The notes: a model not told the origin generated them from the letters alone. A stretch of 64,000 nucleotides of DNA from Paulinella micropora (GCA_019918135.1 WBZZ01002985.1:32962-96961); one strand, 5' to 3'; shown: positions 1-11,645, counted from the first letter of the stretch. A program made the numbers and translations.

Positions 1-1074
1 CGCCTCCGCCTCAAGCTCTTGCCCCTGCTGCGCTGCCTCGCACAAGTGCTCCTGGCCCACGGAGCTCTGCCCGGCGCCAAGTGGGCGGGGTTGGGGCAGG
101 AGACAGACGAGGCCCTGCTCAACTACCTGCGGGGCCGGGGCCTCCACTCGCCGGCGGCTACACTGGACTACCTAGGCCAGGAGGGCGAGCGGGCCTGGCA
201 CCGGCAGGCAGCCGAGGCACCTTCTGAGCCTATCAACCCCCTGCAGCGGCTGTGCGTGGACGCACGGGAGGCCGTGGAACAGCTGCGGGCCGATGAACAA
301 AGCGCTAGCAACAGCGTCAGGCGAGCCCGGCAAGAGTTGGCGCGGACCAAAGAAGAACTAGCTACTAAGCAGACGGAGCTGGGCCGGGTGACTCGGCAGC
401 TCGCTAGCAAGCAAGCCGCCGTGCGCGAGACCCTGAACGAGGTGGCCGCCGTGCGCCGGGACCTGCGCACGCAGACTGAGCAGCTGCGGTCGGGGCAACG
501 GGCGCTCGACAAGATTCAGCAGACGGTCGAGTCGGCACAGGCCGTGCGCCGGGACGTACAAGCGCAGAAGCAGGAGCTGCGCTCGGGCGAGGCTGCTCTG
601 GCTAGGGTGCGGGCGTCCATGGACGACCTGCGGACGGTCGTCGACACACTGCGGCGGGAGAAGGACGAGCTGGCCTCCCAGGTGGCGAAGGCCCAGGCGC
701 AGCCGGCGGCGGCACGAAAGGACGAGCTAGCCCCGGCGCCGCTGGCGGCCCCGGCGCCGGTCGAGAGCGCCGGGGCGACCGCACGGCTGCTGGCCGGCCT
801 CCGGCCCGAGCGCTGGCCAGACGCGGATGACGTGGACGCGGTCGGCGCCCTGCGGCAGGGCCTAGCTCAGCGGCTGGCTCAGGTCTCCGACCTAGAACGC
901 AAGCTCCAGCGGCCGTCGTGTGTGGTGTGCCTTGAGGAACCGGGCCGGGACACGGGGCCGCTCGTCGTCTTTGTGCCGTGCGGCCACCTGCGCGTGTGCC
1001 AGAATTGTGCCCAGGGACTGAAGCAGTGTCCCTGCTGCCGTGCGGTCATACAAGCAGCCGTGAAGCCTTGCTAA
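1..1074 (+). CDS. RING-finger protein with long coiled coil (5' partial)
   Basis: The reading frame is already open at base 1, so the true start lies outside the window. About 200 residues in the middle are rich in Gln, Glu, Arg and Ala with heptad-like spacing, which predicts a long coiled coil. The C-terminal ~50 residues form a C3HC4 RING of the IAP type: CVVC, then VPCGHL, CQNC and CPCC, with the zinc ligands in the expected order. RINGs of this kind are E3 ubiquitin ligases, so a role in redirecting host ubiquitination is likely by family. No BIR repeat is visible in the part present. The stop is TAA at 1072-1074, followed by a poly(A) signal. The RING call is firm; substrate and role are inferred. 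Confidence 0.85.
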   Translation, partial: RLRLKLLPLLRCLAQVLLAHGALPGAKWAGLGQETDEALLNYLRGRGLHSPAATLDYLGQEGERAWHRQAAEAPSEPINPLQRLCVDAREAVEQLRADEQSASNSVRRARQELARTKEELATKQTELGRVTRQLASKQAAVRETLNEVAAVRRDLRTQTEQLRSGQRALDKIQQTVESAQAVRRDVQAQKQELRSGEAALARVRASMDDLRTVVDTLRREKDELASQVAKAQAQPAAARKDELAPAPLAAPAPVESAGATARLLAGLRPERWPDADDVDAVGALRQGLAQRLAQVSDLERKLQRPSCVVCLEEPGRDTGPLVVFVPCGHLRVCQNCAQGLKQCPCCRAVIQAAVKPC

Positions 1075-1146
1075 GGGCTCCTACCCAGGACCGAGGGAGA
1101 GAGAGGAAGAGAAAAAAAGTAGTCAGCCTGTTTTTGGAGTAATTAT

Positions 1147-1152
1147 AATAAA
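1147..1152 (+). terminator. poly(A) signal of the RING gene
   Basis: AATAAA about 70 bases after the stop codon, in a short AT-rich patch of otherwise GC-rich DNA. Confidence 0.6.
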
Positions 1153-1365
1153 AACTTCCCGAGCGGCCTGCCGGAAGGCTAGACTACGACCTGTCCGTCT
1201 CTCTCCGGACTGACATAGGCCCCGGCACGCCGGTGCACAGTTTGTGCCAGGGGGGGCTAGCTATCCAGCGGTCATGTGTTAGCCGTGACGTAGAACGGTG
1301 AGGGTGGCAGGAGCCTCGCGGTGGACCGGACGAGGCCAAGGGGTAGGCAGCAGCCTCACCTCTAG

Positions 1366-1690
1366 GCGGGGAGGGTCGTCTTCACTCTCGTAAAAGGAAC
1401 AGGAGGGGAGATCGTCTTCACTCTCGAGATTGGGAGCAAGAGGGGGGGGTCGTCTCCACTCTCGAGATTGGGAGCAGGGAGGGGTCGTCTTCACTCTCGA
1501 GATTGGCAACAAAGGGGGGCCGTCTTCACTCTCGAGAGGGGCAAGAGGGGGGGGGGGCGTCTTGACTTTCGAGAGGGGCAAAAGGGGGGGTCGTCTTCAC
1601 TCTTGAGACAGACAAGAAGGGGGGGCCGTCTTCACTCTCGAGAGGGGCAAGAGGGGGGGATCGTCCTCATTCGAGAGGGGGATAGATTCA
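1366..1690. repeat. short G-rich tandem array, ~33-36 bp units
   Basis: About nine imperfect units. Each starts with a version of GTCGTCTTCACTCTCGAGA and continues into a purine tract ending in a run of Gs. The CTCGAG palindrome is kept in most units and decays towards 1690. ORFs across it are low-complexity by-products of the repeat, so no gene is called here. Confidence 0.85.
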
Positions 1691-1863
1691 TGTTGACGCT
1701 CGGGGGAAGGGGAGGTTTCCACCCCCCCCCCCCCGGGGGTCACTTGCATCCCCTTGAGGGAAGGGGGGAACCCCCCTGACCACCGGGGAGGGGTTGAAGG
1801 GGGAACCCCCTGAACCCCGAGCAAGGGGTTGCCGCCGACCGCTCGCACCCGGAGGGGGGGCGG

Positions 1864-2900
1864 GGTCCAAGTAGTGCCCGCAAGCGGCGGCCAGGGGGTG
1901 GTCGTCCTCGTCCACGCTCGGTCCCCGGGAACCTGCCGGTAAACGCCGGGCGCGGGCGGGGAGGGGGGGTGAGGTCGCCAACCCCCGGGCGCGGGGGGAG
2001 GGGCGGGGGTCCAAGTAGTGCCCGCAAGCGGCGGCCAGGGGGGGGGGGTCGTCCTCGTCCACGCTCGGTCCCCGGGAACCTGCCGGTAAACGCCGGGCGC
2101 GGGCGGGGAGGGGGGGTGAGGTCGCCAACCCCCGGGCGCCGGGAGGGGCGGGGGTCCAAGTAGTGCCCGCAAGCGGCGGCCAGGGGGGGGGTCGTCCTCG
2201 TCCACGCTCGGTCCCCGGGAACCTGCCGGTAAACGCCGGGCGCGGGCGGGGAGGGGGGTGAGGTCGCCAACCCCCGGGCGCCGGGGGAGGGGCGGGGGTC
2301 CAAGTAGTGCCCGCAAGCGGCGGCCAGGGGGGGGTCGTCCTCGTCCACGCTCGGTCCCCGGGAACCTGCCGGTAAACGCCGGGCGCGGGCGGGGAGGGGG
2401 GGTGAGGTCGCCAACCCCCGGGCGCCGGGGGGAGGGGCGGGGGTCCAAGTAGTGCCCGCAAGCGGCGGCCAGGGGGGGGGTCGTCCTCGTCCACGCTCGG
2501 TCCCCGGGAACCTGCCGGTAAACGCCGGGCGCGGGCGGGGAGGGGGGGTGAGGTCGCCAACCCCCGGGCGCCGGGGGGAGGGGCGGGGGTCCAAGTAGTG
2601 CCCGCGAGCGGCGGCCAGGGGGGGGGGTCGTCCTCGTCCACGCTCGGTCCCCGGGAACCTGCCGGTAAACACCGAGCGCGGGCGAGGAGGGGGGGTGAGG
2701 TCGCCAACCCCCCGGGCGCCGGGGGGGGGCGGGGGTCCAAGTAGTGCCCGCGAGCGGCGGCCAGGGGGGGGGTCGTCCCCGTCCACGCTCGGTCCCCGGG
2801 AACCTGCCGGTAAACGCCGGGCGCGGGCGGGGAAGGGGGGTGGGGTTGCCAACCCCTCCCGGGCGCCGGGGGGGGGCCGGGGGTCCAAGTAGTGCCCGCG
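1864..2900. repeat. ~146-bp tandem repeat array, seven full units plus a partial
   Basis: The phrase GGTCCAAGTAGTGCCCGC recurs at 1864, 2008, 2153, 2297, 2442, 2588, 2734 and 2882, giving a period of 144-148 bases. Units differ mainly in the length of G runs, with more substitutions in the last two. Each contains CCCCGGGAACCTGCCGGTAA and a CCCCCGGGCGC element. The long Pro/Arg/Gly ORFs on both strands here are repeat artefacts. The array ends about 250 bases before the helicase start and may be an origin, a regulatory region or simply an expandable satellite. Confidence 0.9.
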
Positions 2901-3142
2901 CGCGGAGGCCGGGGGGGGGAGCCGTCCGCGTCCACCCCCGCCCCCCGTGCATCCGCGCGCGCCCCGGCACGCGCCCTGACACGAGGGGCACGCGCGCTCG
3001 TCGCTGCCTAGCGGCGCGCGGAGAGGGGAGGGCGCCGCCCCCCCCCTCCTCCCACGCGGGGCGGGCGCCGGGGGGGGGGGCGCCCGGGACGACGACCGGC
3101 GCCGTCCTGCTGCCGGCCAGAATCCCCTGCCTGTCGCTCACG

Positions 3143-6100
3143 ATGCTGCCTGCCCCCAAGAAGGCCCGCCCCGACCCCGCCCTGCGCCCGCTGTACTGTG
3201 ACGTGACGGGCATCTGGCCCGAACCCGGGCGTGGCGGCGGTGGCTGGTCCGCCGACCTCCTCGGCCGCCACGACTGCGTCAAGGGCGCCAAGCTGCGCGT
3301 CCACTTCGGCCCGCCCGCGCCGCCCGCCCCGCAGGGCCCCGACAGCCACGCCCTGCGCGGCCTGGGGCCCGACGAACTCCGCGCCCTGGCCGCCCGTGTG
3401 CTCAGCCACGGCGTGCCGGCGCTCCGCCGCGCTCTGCCGTCCGTGGACCAAGTCGTCGGCTGGTGGCAGTCGGCGCAGGAAGCCCACACGGCCTTCGTGG
3501 GGCAGGGCCACCACGTCGAGCTCCTGGACCTCGGCGCCGCCACCAACGACCTGCACACGCGCGTCGACCAGCCCGGGGCGCGCCTGCTGGGCCAGCGCCT
3601 GACGCCGGCCGAATTCAACGGCCGCTTCAGCGCCAAGCCCGGCAGCAGCGAACACGCCCGCCACAAGACCCTCGCCCTCTTCCCCTCGCGCTGGCAGCAG
3701 CTGCCGCCGCGGCCGACGCTCACGCCCGCGCAGGTGCGGGCCCAAGGCCTCGTGCCCCTGGGCGTGGGCCAGGAGTACTACGAGCTGCGGGGTTTCGGGG
3801 CCGCCGTGGCCCTCGACTTCGCGCCCACGGCCGCGGCCGAGCCCGAACTGGCGGTCCTGGGCGCCGAGCACGACTACCGCAGTGCCCTGGCCCTGGCCCG
3901 CCAGGCGCCCGCCACCGACGCCGGCGCCCGCGCCTGCCGTCGCGGCTGGCGCCTGTACCGCCGACGCTTCCGCGCCGCGCCCGAGGGCGTGCCGCTCCAG
4001 GACCTGTCCCCCGCCTACCTCAAGTCCCTGCTGCAGAAGCTGATCAGGTACGGCTCGGCGCACCCGACCGACGCCGCGTTGCTCCGCGGCACCGTGCTCG
4101 CGCTCGGCCGCTCCCCCGGCTCCCTCGTGCCCCACCTGCAGGCGTTTGTCCGTGGGCCCACGTCCCTGTGCAAGCGCCTGGCCATCACGCTCTGCGAGGA
4201 CGCCAGCGCCCCGCTGGAGGTGGTGCAGGAGCTGCTCGCGTACGCGCTGCTGTGCACCGAGGTGCCGGAGTGGAAGCCGTCGGTGGCGCTGCTGCGGCGC
4301 TGGGCCGGCTTCGCCGTCCAGGGGCTGCGCGCCGACCGCACCTGGGTGTACTACGCCGGGGGCCGCCTCCCCCCGCTCCCGCCACCCGACGACCCGGCCG
4401 CCGAGCCCGGCTGGCGGCGGGCGTCGCGCCTGCTGGACCAGCTGGGGGGCCTGCCGTTCGACCTCCAACTCCTGCGCAGCCTGGCGTCCGCGCCGCCGCC
4501 CCGCACGCGCGAGCGCTGCCTCCCGCCAGCGCGTGGCCCATGCCGCCCTGGCACTGCCTGGACCACCACTGCTGCAGCACCCTGCCGCTGCTGCTGCCGG
4601 CCAAGGCCGGCGGCGGTGAGTGGCTGCCCGTGTCCGGCGAGGACCGGGCCCGGCCGCTGGCGCACGCGCTGGAGCGCCTGTTTGTGCGCGTCACGGGCAC
4701 CAACGGCCGTGTGCCGGGCCGCGCGCTGGACCCCGCCCGCCCCTTTGTCCGCGCCGTGCGCGACGCGCAGATCTTTGTGCTCGCCTCACTGACGGGCCAG
4801 GCCCGGCACCAGCGCACGCGCCGCGCCGCGGGGGAGGGCTGGGCCAGCCTGCGGCTGCCGGACGCGTGGCTCAGCGCCCTCGTGGGCCAGCACGAGTTCG
4901 AGGACGTGCCGGGCCACCGCCTGGCCGTGTTCCTCAACCCCCGCGACCCGTACGGGCTGCCCCTCGTCGTCCCCGTGCCGGCGGGTCGCGGCGCGCGCAG
5001 CCCGCCGCCCCCGACCGAGGCAGAGGAGCGGGCCGCCCGCGCTGGTTCTGGGCCAAGCTGCAGGCCGGCGTCGCCGTGGCCCCGGGCCAGGCCCGGCCCT
5101 GCGCTCCCCCTCGGCCGCGCACGGGCTGGCGGACGTGCGCCGGGTCTCGGTCACGGGCGGGCCGGCGGCGTGGCTGGGCGAGCTCGAGTTCCTGTTGGAG
5201 GGCGAGCGGGCGTGGTCCGCCGTGCGCGAGGCCCGGCTGCGCCTGCCGCTCGGGCCCGGCACGGCGGCCCGGCTGGAGGAGCTCTGGGCCGAGAGCAGCC
5301 CGCCCGTGCTGCAGGAGGCCCTGGTGTGGCTCCAGGGCGCCGAGCTCAGGCTGCCCCGGGTCCTGCGGGACGGCAGCTGCGCCGACGGGAACCTGCTGAC
5401 GCCGCACTCGGCGGCGGCCGCGCGCCTGCTGCTGGAGACGGGCGGCCTGCTGCGCGGCCGGCTCTGGCTGCTGAGTAAGTGCGTGCAGAAGCTGGAGGTC
5501 GTCGATGCGCTGCTGCTGCGCTGGGTGCGCCAGCGCCTGGCGGACTGCCTGGCCCGCCGGGCCCGGCCGGCCACGGCCCGCGCGGCCGAGTGGGCCGGCT
5601 TCGGCGAGGAGCAGCCGCAGCCCGCCTTCAAGCACCAGGCCGAGGCGCTGGCGGCCCTGCTGGAGCGGCCCGAGCGCAACTTGCTCAAGATGGACGCCGG
5701 CAGCGGCAAGTCGCGCATCGCGCTGTACTTGGTGCAGAGCCTGCTGGCGCGGGCAGCGGAGCCGCCGCGCTACGTCCTGTGGTCCCTGCCCGTCAGCGCG
5801 CTGGACGGAGTGTACCGGGAGATCAAGCGGTTTACGAGCCGGGTGCAGCTGTACGACAAGACGAGGCGCGGGCTGCCGGCCGCGGTGCGCTGCCACGAGG
5901 CACCCCTGCCCGGCTACGTCGCCCTGGTGCCCGAGGACCGGCTGCGGGAACACTGGCCCGCCCTGCTGCAAGTGGCGCACGAGAGCGTGTTCATCTGTGA
6001 CGAGTTCCACCGCGCCTCGGCGGTGTCGACGCAGCGGACGTGCTCCGCGCTGGCCGTCGCCGCGCGCGCGCGCTACCTGCTCCTGCTCAGCGGCACCCCG

Positions 6101-6853
6101 GTCCTGAACAAGTCGCTGTTTGGCCTGCTCAAGTGGCTGCAGCTCGTGTGTCCGTTCCCGGTCGGCCCGCGCAACCTGCTGCTGGCCTTTGCGTGCTGCG
6201 TGAACAACCGCTTCGAGACCGGCGTCCACGTGGTGGAGCGGGTCGTGCTGGCGACGCCGCCGGAGGAACAGCCGGCCGAGCGCGGGGTGCCGCTGCCGGA
6301 GCTGCTGCGGCGGGCCTACGCGGCCGTGACCCCGGTGCTCGTCCGCGAGACGCTGGCCCTGGTGCAAGCGGAGCCCAGGTGTCCGGTGTACCTGCTGGCG
6401 CGCGACCGGGCGCACCAGGCCGAGCTCGTGCCGCTGCTGACGGCGGCCGGCCTGCTGGTGTGCACGCTGTCGGCCCAGGCGCCCCTCACGTTCACCGACA
6501 GCCTGGTGGCGAAGGGCGCGTGCCCGGACTATGACGTGGTGGTAGGTTACCTGCGCTTCGCCGAGGGCTTTACCCTGACACGCTGCGGGGCCACCGTCAG
6601 CAGCGTGTACCTCAGCAACCAGGCCACCCGCAGCCAACAGCTGGCGCGGGTGAACCGCCTCGGCCAGCGGCGGCAGACGGTGCAAGAGGTCACGGTCGTC
6701 AGCGGGGTGCTGGAGCTGATCCACCGCAACTACGAGACAGTACGTTCGTTCCAGGACCTGCTGCGCTGCTTGGGCCCGGTTATCACCGAGCAGGACTTGC
6801 CTAGCACGACAGCCCCCGTCGTCGTCGGTAGCGCCGAGCCTAGTGTGGTCTGA
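3143..6853 (+). CDS. SF2 helicase, SNF2 / poxvirus D6-D11-like (three frame breaks)
   Basis: Starts at ATG 3143 (MLPAPKKARP) and encodes about 1,240 residues if read through its breaks. The N-terminal half has no motif I recognise. The C-terminal third is a helicase: Walker A MDAGSGKS near 5690-5715, DEFH box near 5998-6010, motif III SGTP near 6090, and motif VI RVNRLGQ near 6647-6670. The arginine motif followed by GQ is typical of SNF2-type ATPases, including the nucleoside-triphosphate phosphohydrolase and early-transcription-factor helicases of poxviruses and giant viruses, so a role in transcription is plausible. The frame changes near 4490-4530, 5030-5040 and 5095-5105. All three are -1 shifts and their sum restores the frame. 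A 44-base GT-AG stretch (4486-4529) would also repair the first, but I think sequence error is likelier. Confidence 0.75.
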
Positions 6854-6858
6854 ATAAA
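6853..6858 (+). terminator. poly(A) signal overlapping the helicase stop codon
   Basis: The stop TGA (6851-6853) supplies the first A of AATAAA. An AT-rich patch with TATTATTTATAATATT follows at about 6900. Confidence 0.5.
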
Positions 6859-7381
6859 GAAAACGTGTCAGAAAAAGGCACTACTAGCAACGTAGTGTGC
6901 TATTATTTATAATATTCTGCCCGGCGCCGGGTTACTTGCTTTAAAGAAACGTAGACGAGAGGCACGATATCTTGATGTTATTTTATAACCCGGCGGTAGC
7001 TAAACACGACGACAGCCAGAGACACGCGGCGGGCGACCAGCGCGCGGCGGGGAGACGGCCCCTGGCTAATGGGCTGGGTCCCCGGAGAGGAGTAAGCCAG
7101 CCCTCCCCCCGTTTGACTAGAGGAAGCCTGCCTGCGTAGACGCTGCGTCCGCGTGCCTAGTCCTGTACACGAGCCAGGCAGCCTACGCGCAGTGGCACGG
7201 GAAGCCCGGGGCTGCAGAGAGCCGGGCTTCCCCGCTGTCAGGGAGGCCGACGGCAGGAGCTTGCCTCCCTCCCCGCTGTCAGGGAGGCCGACGGCAGGGG
7301 CTTGCCTCCCTCTCCCCTCTTTTGGCACGCTCTCGTGACCGGGGAGGTGGGGGAGAGGGGTTTTCGGTCCTCGCGCGCGCT
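6859..7381. other. intergenic region with a 41-bp tandem duplication
   Basis: Lies between the ends of the convergent helicase and EGF genes. It holds an AT-rich stretch (6890-6990) and two copies of a 41-base unit at 7230-7312 that starts CCCCGCTGTCAGGGAGGCCG. I see no convincing gene. Confidence 0.6.
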
Positions 7382-10300
7382 CTAGCCACAGTTGAGCACA
7401 CCTTCAAACTGCAGCTGCGCCTGCAGGTTGCGGATAGAGATGCGGGTGTAGAGCTCAGTCGACGGCGTGGAATAGCCATACACGCACTCGATTACCAGGC
7501 GGTAGGCCAAGTACTGGGTCTGGTACGTTGGCGGAGTGGGTAGAATCACGACTTCCGCGCCGTAGACACCGGTTAGTGGTAGGCGGCTCCAACTGCCGGC
7601 CGACACGTTGAGCGAGCCGTACAAGACGGGCGTTCGTGCGACGCCTGCCGTACTCGGGCCCTGGGCAAAGGACACTTGGCGCAGGACCGACGCGGCGCGG
7701 GTGTGTCCGAACTCCAGGTACTGGCCGCGCGAGGTTCCGGTCAGCGGCGAGTTTCTGTTGCCACACCTGGCCTCGGGCCCTGCGTCAGTTGCGTACGTGT
7801 ACGTGGCGGAATACCAGGTGGTGCCACCCCCCAGGGCCAGGTAGGCCGTCTGGCTGTTGGAGCTAGCGGTGACATACCAGCCGCTGCCATAGAACTCATC
7901 GTTACCGGTCCCGTAGGCGGGCAAGCTAAAGGTTCCGGTGCCAATAGACGGGAGGTAACCCGGCGGGCACGTGCAGTTGTACCCGCCCGCTGTATTAGCG
8001 CACAGAGACTGCCCGCCACACGCACGGCGCAACAGGCTGCCGCCCGTAGCGCACTCGTCCAGCTCTACGCAGGCCTGCGCTTCATCAAGTTTGTAGCCGC
8101 TCGGGCAGCTGCACTGCGCGGACGGCCCCCCCCCGCTGGCTCTGCCTACCGGACAGGAGGCGCAAGCGGCCGCCTCCAGGAACCAAGGGCGGAAGTACAT
8201 GAACCTGAGCGCCGGTTGTCCTCCCTCAGTCAGTACACAGGGGGAATACATCCTTGTCACTGAAAATCGCCATTGAGTGGAATACCTCGGCGTCCAATCC
8301 GGCGGCGCCGCTGGGAAATCAAAACGCTGCGACGTCCCGCGCTGTACTCGACGCGCCAAGTATAAGGAGCTGCTCCCCTCTGCTGCCCCGGTTCTAGCGC
8401 AAACGAGACGTTGGGGACAGTCACTGCCCTACCGCCGTAGCTCACCCGAAAACGCTCTGCCGGATAAACCGGTATAGGCAAACCATCGGCACAGTTAAAG
8501 GCAGTGGCAGTCTGGAACGGCTCTGTGGTCGAGACCATTCTACACACGGGATCCTCGTTGCAGTAAAAGTAGGCGGACCCCCTGGTCCTGTCCTGCACCT
8601 GGCAGACGGGGTACGCTGCCATACTAACAGGGTCGTACGGCAGGTCCCAGAGCCTCGCGGGCTCAGCGCCCTGCTGAAGGCCACAGGCACAGTAGTAGCT
8701 GCCAGGCGTGTTCACGCACTGGCCGGGGCCGCAGTAGATGGTCGGGACGCCACCCTCACTGCATTCGTCTACGTCCACGCAGCCCGTGACGCCCGCCCCG
8801 GCGTAGCCCCCCGGGCAAGCAGAGCACAGAAAGCTCCCGATCGTGTTGGTGCAGGTAGTCAAGGCATCGCAGGCCCCCCTCCCGACCAGGCACTCATTCA
8901 CGTCCGCGCAGCCCCCCGCGGTGTCGTTCCACGCATAGCCAGCATAGCACTCCCTTGGACTACAGCTCCAGTTGCCGGGGACGTTCCTGCACACGACCTG
9001 GTGGCCGCAGCCGCCGTTGTCAGTAGCACACTCGTTGATGTCCAAGCAGGCGCCCTGACCCTGGTTGAGGTAGCCAAGCGGGCAGTCGGTACAGACGTAG
9101 CTGCCTACGGTGTTCATGCACCGGCGCTGCGCATCGCAGGGCTGCTGCTGCGTGCATTCGTCGGCGTCGACGCAGGCCCGCTGCGACTCGGACAGCGTAG
9201 TGTAGCCAGCCGGACACAGCAGGCAGGTAGGAGAAGGCTTAAAATTGATCCAAGTTAGTGCGGCCCTCATAATGGAGGCGGATTGGAAGGCTAGCGGGTA
9301 CGCTCGAAGACTAGCCGCATGGCAATGGGGGCTAGCTCCTCCGCCCGGCCAAAGGAGTAATCTTCGATCTCCCATTTTGCAAGTGTGTTAGTGCTTATGA
9401 TGTGGGGAGGTTCCACCCGAATCAAAGGCGATTGCTTCCACCAGGACTGTGGATCGGACGGGTTGTGTGTGTACCATACTTCGAGCCGGGGATAAACTCC
9501 TGCCTCGAAAGAGGACGATAGGTCTCCCGCGAACCACAGCCGTACCGTATCCAGGAATGGCAGAGAAAATGAACGTGGTGGGGGGAGGCGGAACTCGATG
9601 TAGTCGCCGAACCGGTCCGCCGTCAGCCGGGCCGCAGCGAACCGAGCGGGGCCTTCCGTGGTCTGCAAGTACCATTCGCTGGACGGGCCGGCCCAGGGGG
9701 TTGGTGTCGGAGCGCCGGGCCCATACGTAAAGAGAGGGAGCAGGTCCTCCCCCGTCGAAGACCGTATCTGCCAATCATAGTTAGTCTGGGGTGATAGTAC
9801 GTAGGACTCTCTGAAGAACGAGTTCCAGTCGGTGTCATGTAAGTAGTAGCCGGGCCTGCAATCGCACCGGTACCCGACACCCGTCTCCACGCACAGGCCG
9901 CCGTTGCTGGGGTGGCAGCGTGACTGCGTAGTGACATCACCCCCCGAGCTGTCGCAGTACGTGCCCGCCGGACGGTAGTAGGGGAGACAGACGCGCGGTA
10001 GCACCGCGGCGGCCGACAGCCCGCTGTCCAGCAGGGCGCGCAGCCCGTTGCCCTCGAGCAACTCGTGGCAAGTGCTGGAGTGCTCCTGCTCGTCCTCGGG
10101 AGTGCTGAAAGCCCAGCCCGCCAGCGGCTGTGCAAACGAGGTGGCGTTAGTCAGCGCGTAGCAGGCGCGCAGCCGTGGGCCGCGCAGGAACGCCAGCGGC
10201 TGGTTAAAGCTGCGCGCTTCGTAGAACATGCAGTCGAGGTTGTCCAGTGAAGCGGGGGCCCAGCCGCTCAGGGCGCTGTTGAACCGGGCGGCCCCCGCAA

Positions 10301-11210
10301 ACATCCAGCTGGCGTCCCGCAGACGCGGGACGGCCCAGGCCAGCGGGCCCGCGACTGCCAGGTTGCGGGCGTTGTAGAACAGGTGGCTGGCGTTGCGCAG
10401 CGAGCTGGTGTTGAGCGACTCGAGCCCGGGGACGACTTCGGCGTCCGTGCCTGCCAGCAGGAACTGGGCCTCTTCTACCAGCCCGGTATCGGAGCCGCGC
10501 AGGTCTACGCGCAGGCAAGGCGAGTAGGCAAAGGCGCCCTCCAGGCTGCGAGCGGCTTCCGTGCTCAGCCCCGCCAGCTCCTGGCAGAGGCGTGGCAGCT
10601 GCGCCCACGACCAGGCAAAGCTCCGCACACCGGCGGTGGCCAGGCCGGCCAGCGGGGGTAGGTATTCCAGGCCGTCGGCGCGCCAAAAGTGGTGGCCGCG
10701 CGACTCGTGCAGCCGCAGCCCTCCCCACCGCTCGATGCGCAGCAGCCGCGCAGCATTCGCTCCCGCGCCCGCCTGCGCCCGCCGCCAGTCTTCGTCCATG
10801 GACCAGCCCTGCAGCGCCGCGGCACTAGCCGTCACGGTGTAGTTCCCCGGCCGCTGGTACACGTGCGTGCAACCGAAGCGTTGCGTGCCGGGGCACGGCT
10901 GCGCGGCAGTTCCGTCACCCCACCAGACCCAACCGGTGGCTGTCCCCTGCTGCAGGGCGCGGCGGCCAACCGCCGGCGCGTCGCTTCCGGTAGGTAGCAC
11001 AAACACCGACTGCGCGGTGGTGACTTGCAGGACTAGCAAGCCCCCCGCGGGGTCCGGCGGGCCCGAGCTCGGCTGCGTTCCCTCCAGCGCCACTGTGCAG
11101 TAGCCAGCCGCGACGGCGGCCAGGGCCATAAACCACGGCCAGCTTGCGCCAGGACCCCTGGCTAAAGAGCCGGCGGAATGAGCTCCCCCCAGAGAGAAAA
11201 GCCGGTCCAT
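7382..11210 (-). CDS. secreted PKD / DUF285 / calcium-binding EGF chimera (two frame breaks)
   Basis: Starts at ATG 11210 with a hydrophobic signal or anchor segment (about residues 25-45), and would be about 1,276 residues. Order: signal; a PKD-like domain with WGDGT and a CTHVYQRPGNYTVT strand; degenerate BspA-like DUF285 repeats (FNSALSGW, FNQPLAF); an EGF-like module; a beta-rich domain; then at least four calcium-binding EGF modules (DADECTQ, DINECAT, DVNECLV, DVDECSE), another beta-rich region, a further EGF (ELDECATGG) and a final beta domain. The N-terminal half matches the three paralogues upstream, so this is a diverged fourth member with an EGF tail. Frame changes near 9275-9300 and 8320-8345, both single-base losses. 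Probably a secreted or virion-surface adhesin; function not known. Confidence 0.75.
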
Positions 11211-11567
11211 TCGTATTACTAGAAGCAACCGAGCCGTTCTTGCTCCCCGTTGCTGGCACACGCACCAGGCGCGGCCGGTCCGCCTTCCCTGCCCCCCCCC
11301 CCTTCCGCTCCCCTGCCTGCCCCCCTGCCCGCGCCCTCGTGCCTCCGCACCACTCTTTCCCCCTCCTTCCGGCGCGTCAGCTGTCCCTGCCCACAGCCGC
11401 GAGCTGCGGGGGGGCGGGCTCGACGAGCTAGGCAGCGCTTCCAGCCGGGGTGCGCCGCTAGCCGGGCTGAATGCGCACGCTTTCGCTGCCGTCCGGAGCT
11501 GCGGGCACAGTTGTGGGACAGGGGCCGACCCCCCCAGGGGCGGGCGGCGCCGGTCCGTCCCCTGACG

Positions 11568-11645
11568 CAAGTGGCGCACGAGAGCGTGTTTATTAGAAGC
11601 CACGGATCCCACCGCGCATCAGTGGTTTCAACGCAGCGAGGTCAG
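11568..11645 (+). repeat. degenerate fragment of the helicase gene
   Basis: Bases from CAAGTGGCGCACGAGAGCGT onward align with 5969-6045, the part of the helicase gene that encodes the DEFH box. The first 22 or so bases are identical and later blocks (CCCACCGCGC, GTGGT, CGACGCAGCG-like) stay collinear. The DEFH codons themselves are destroyed. It looks like a gene relic left by a duplication, in the same orientation as its source. Confidence 0.65.

Noticed and set aside
1597-3723. 708-codon minus-strand ORF and several 380-680-codon ORFs over 1.6-3.7 kb
   Set aside because: They are Pro/Arg/Gly translations of the 146-bp tandem array in several frames; no start context or conserved domain.
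4486-4529. 44-base GT-AG intron in the helicase gene
   Set aside because: It would repair the frame, but it is very short, lacks a pyrimidine tract, and two later breaks in the same gene have no splice sites.
6978-7328. 116-codon minus-strand ORF between helicase and EGF chimera
   Set aside because: It is built largely from the 41-bp duplication and has no independent coding signal.
11621-11640. Resemblance of AGTGGTTTCAACGCAG to a common cDNA-synthesis adapter
   Set aside because: The flanking bases on both sides continue to align with the helicase gene, so it is better explained as a gene relic than as adapter contamination.
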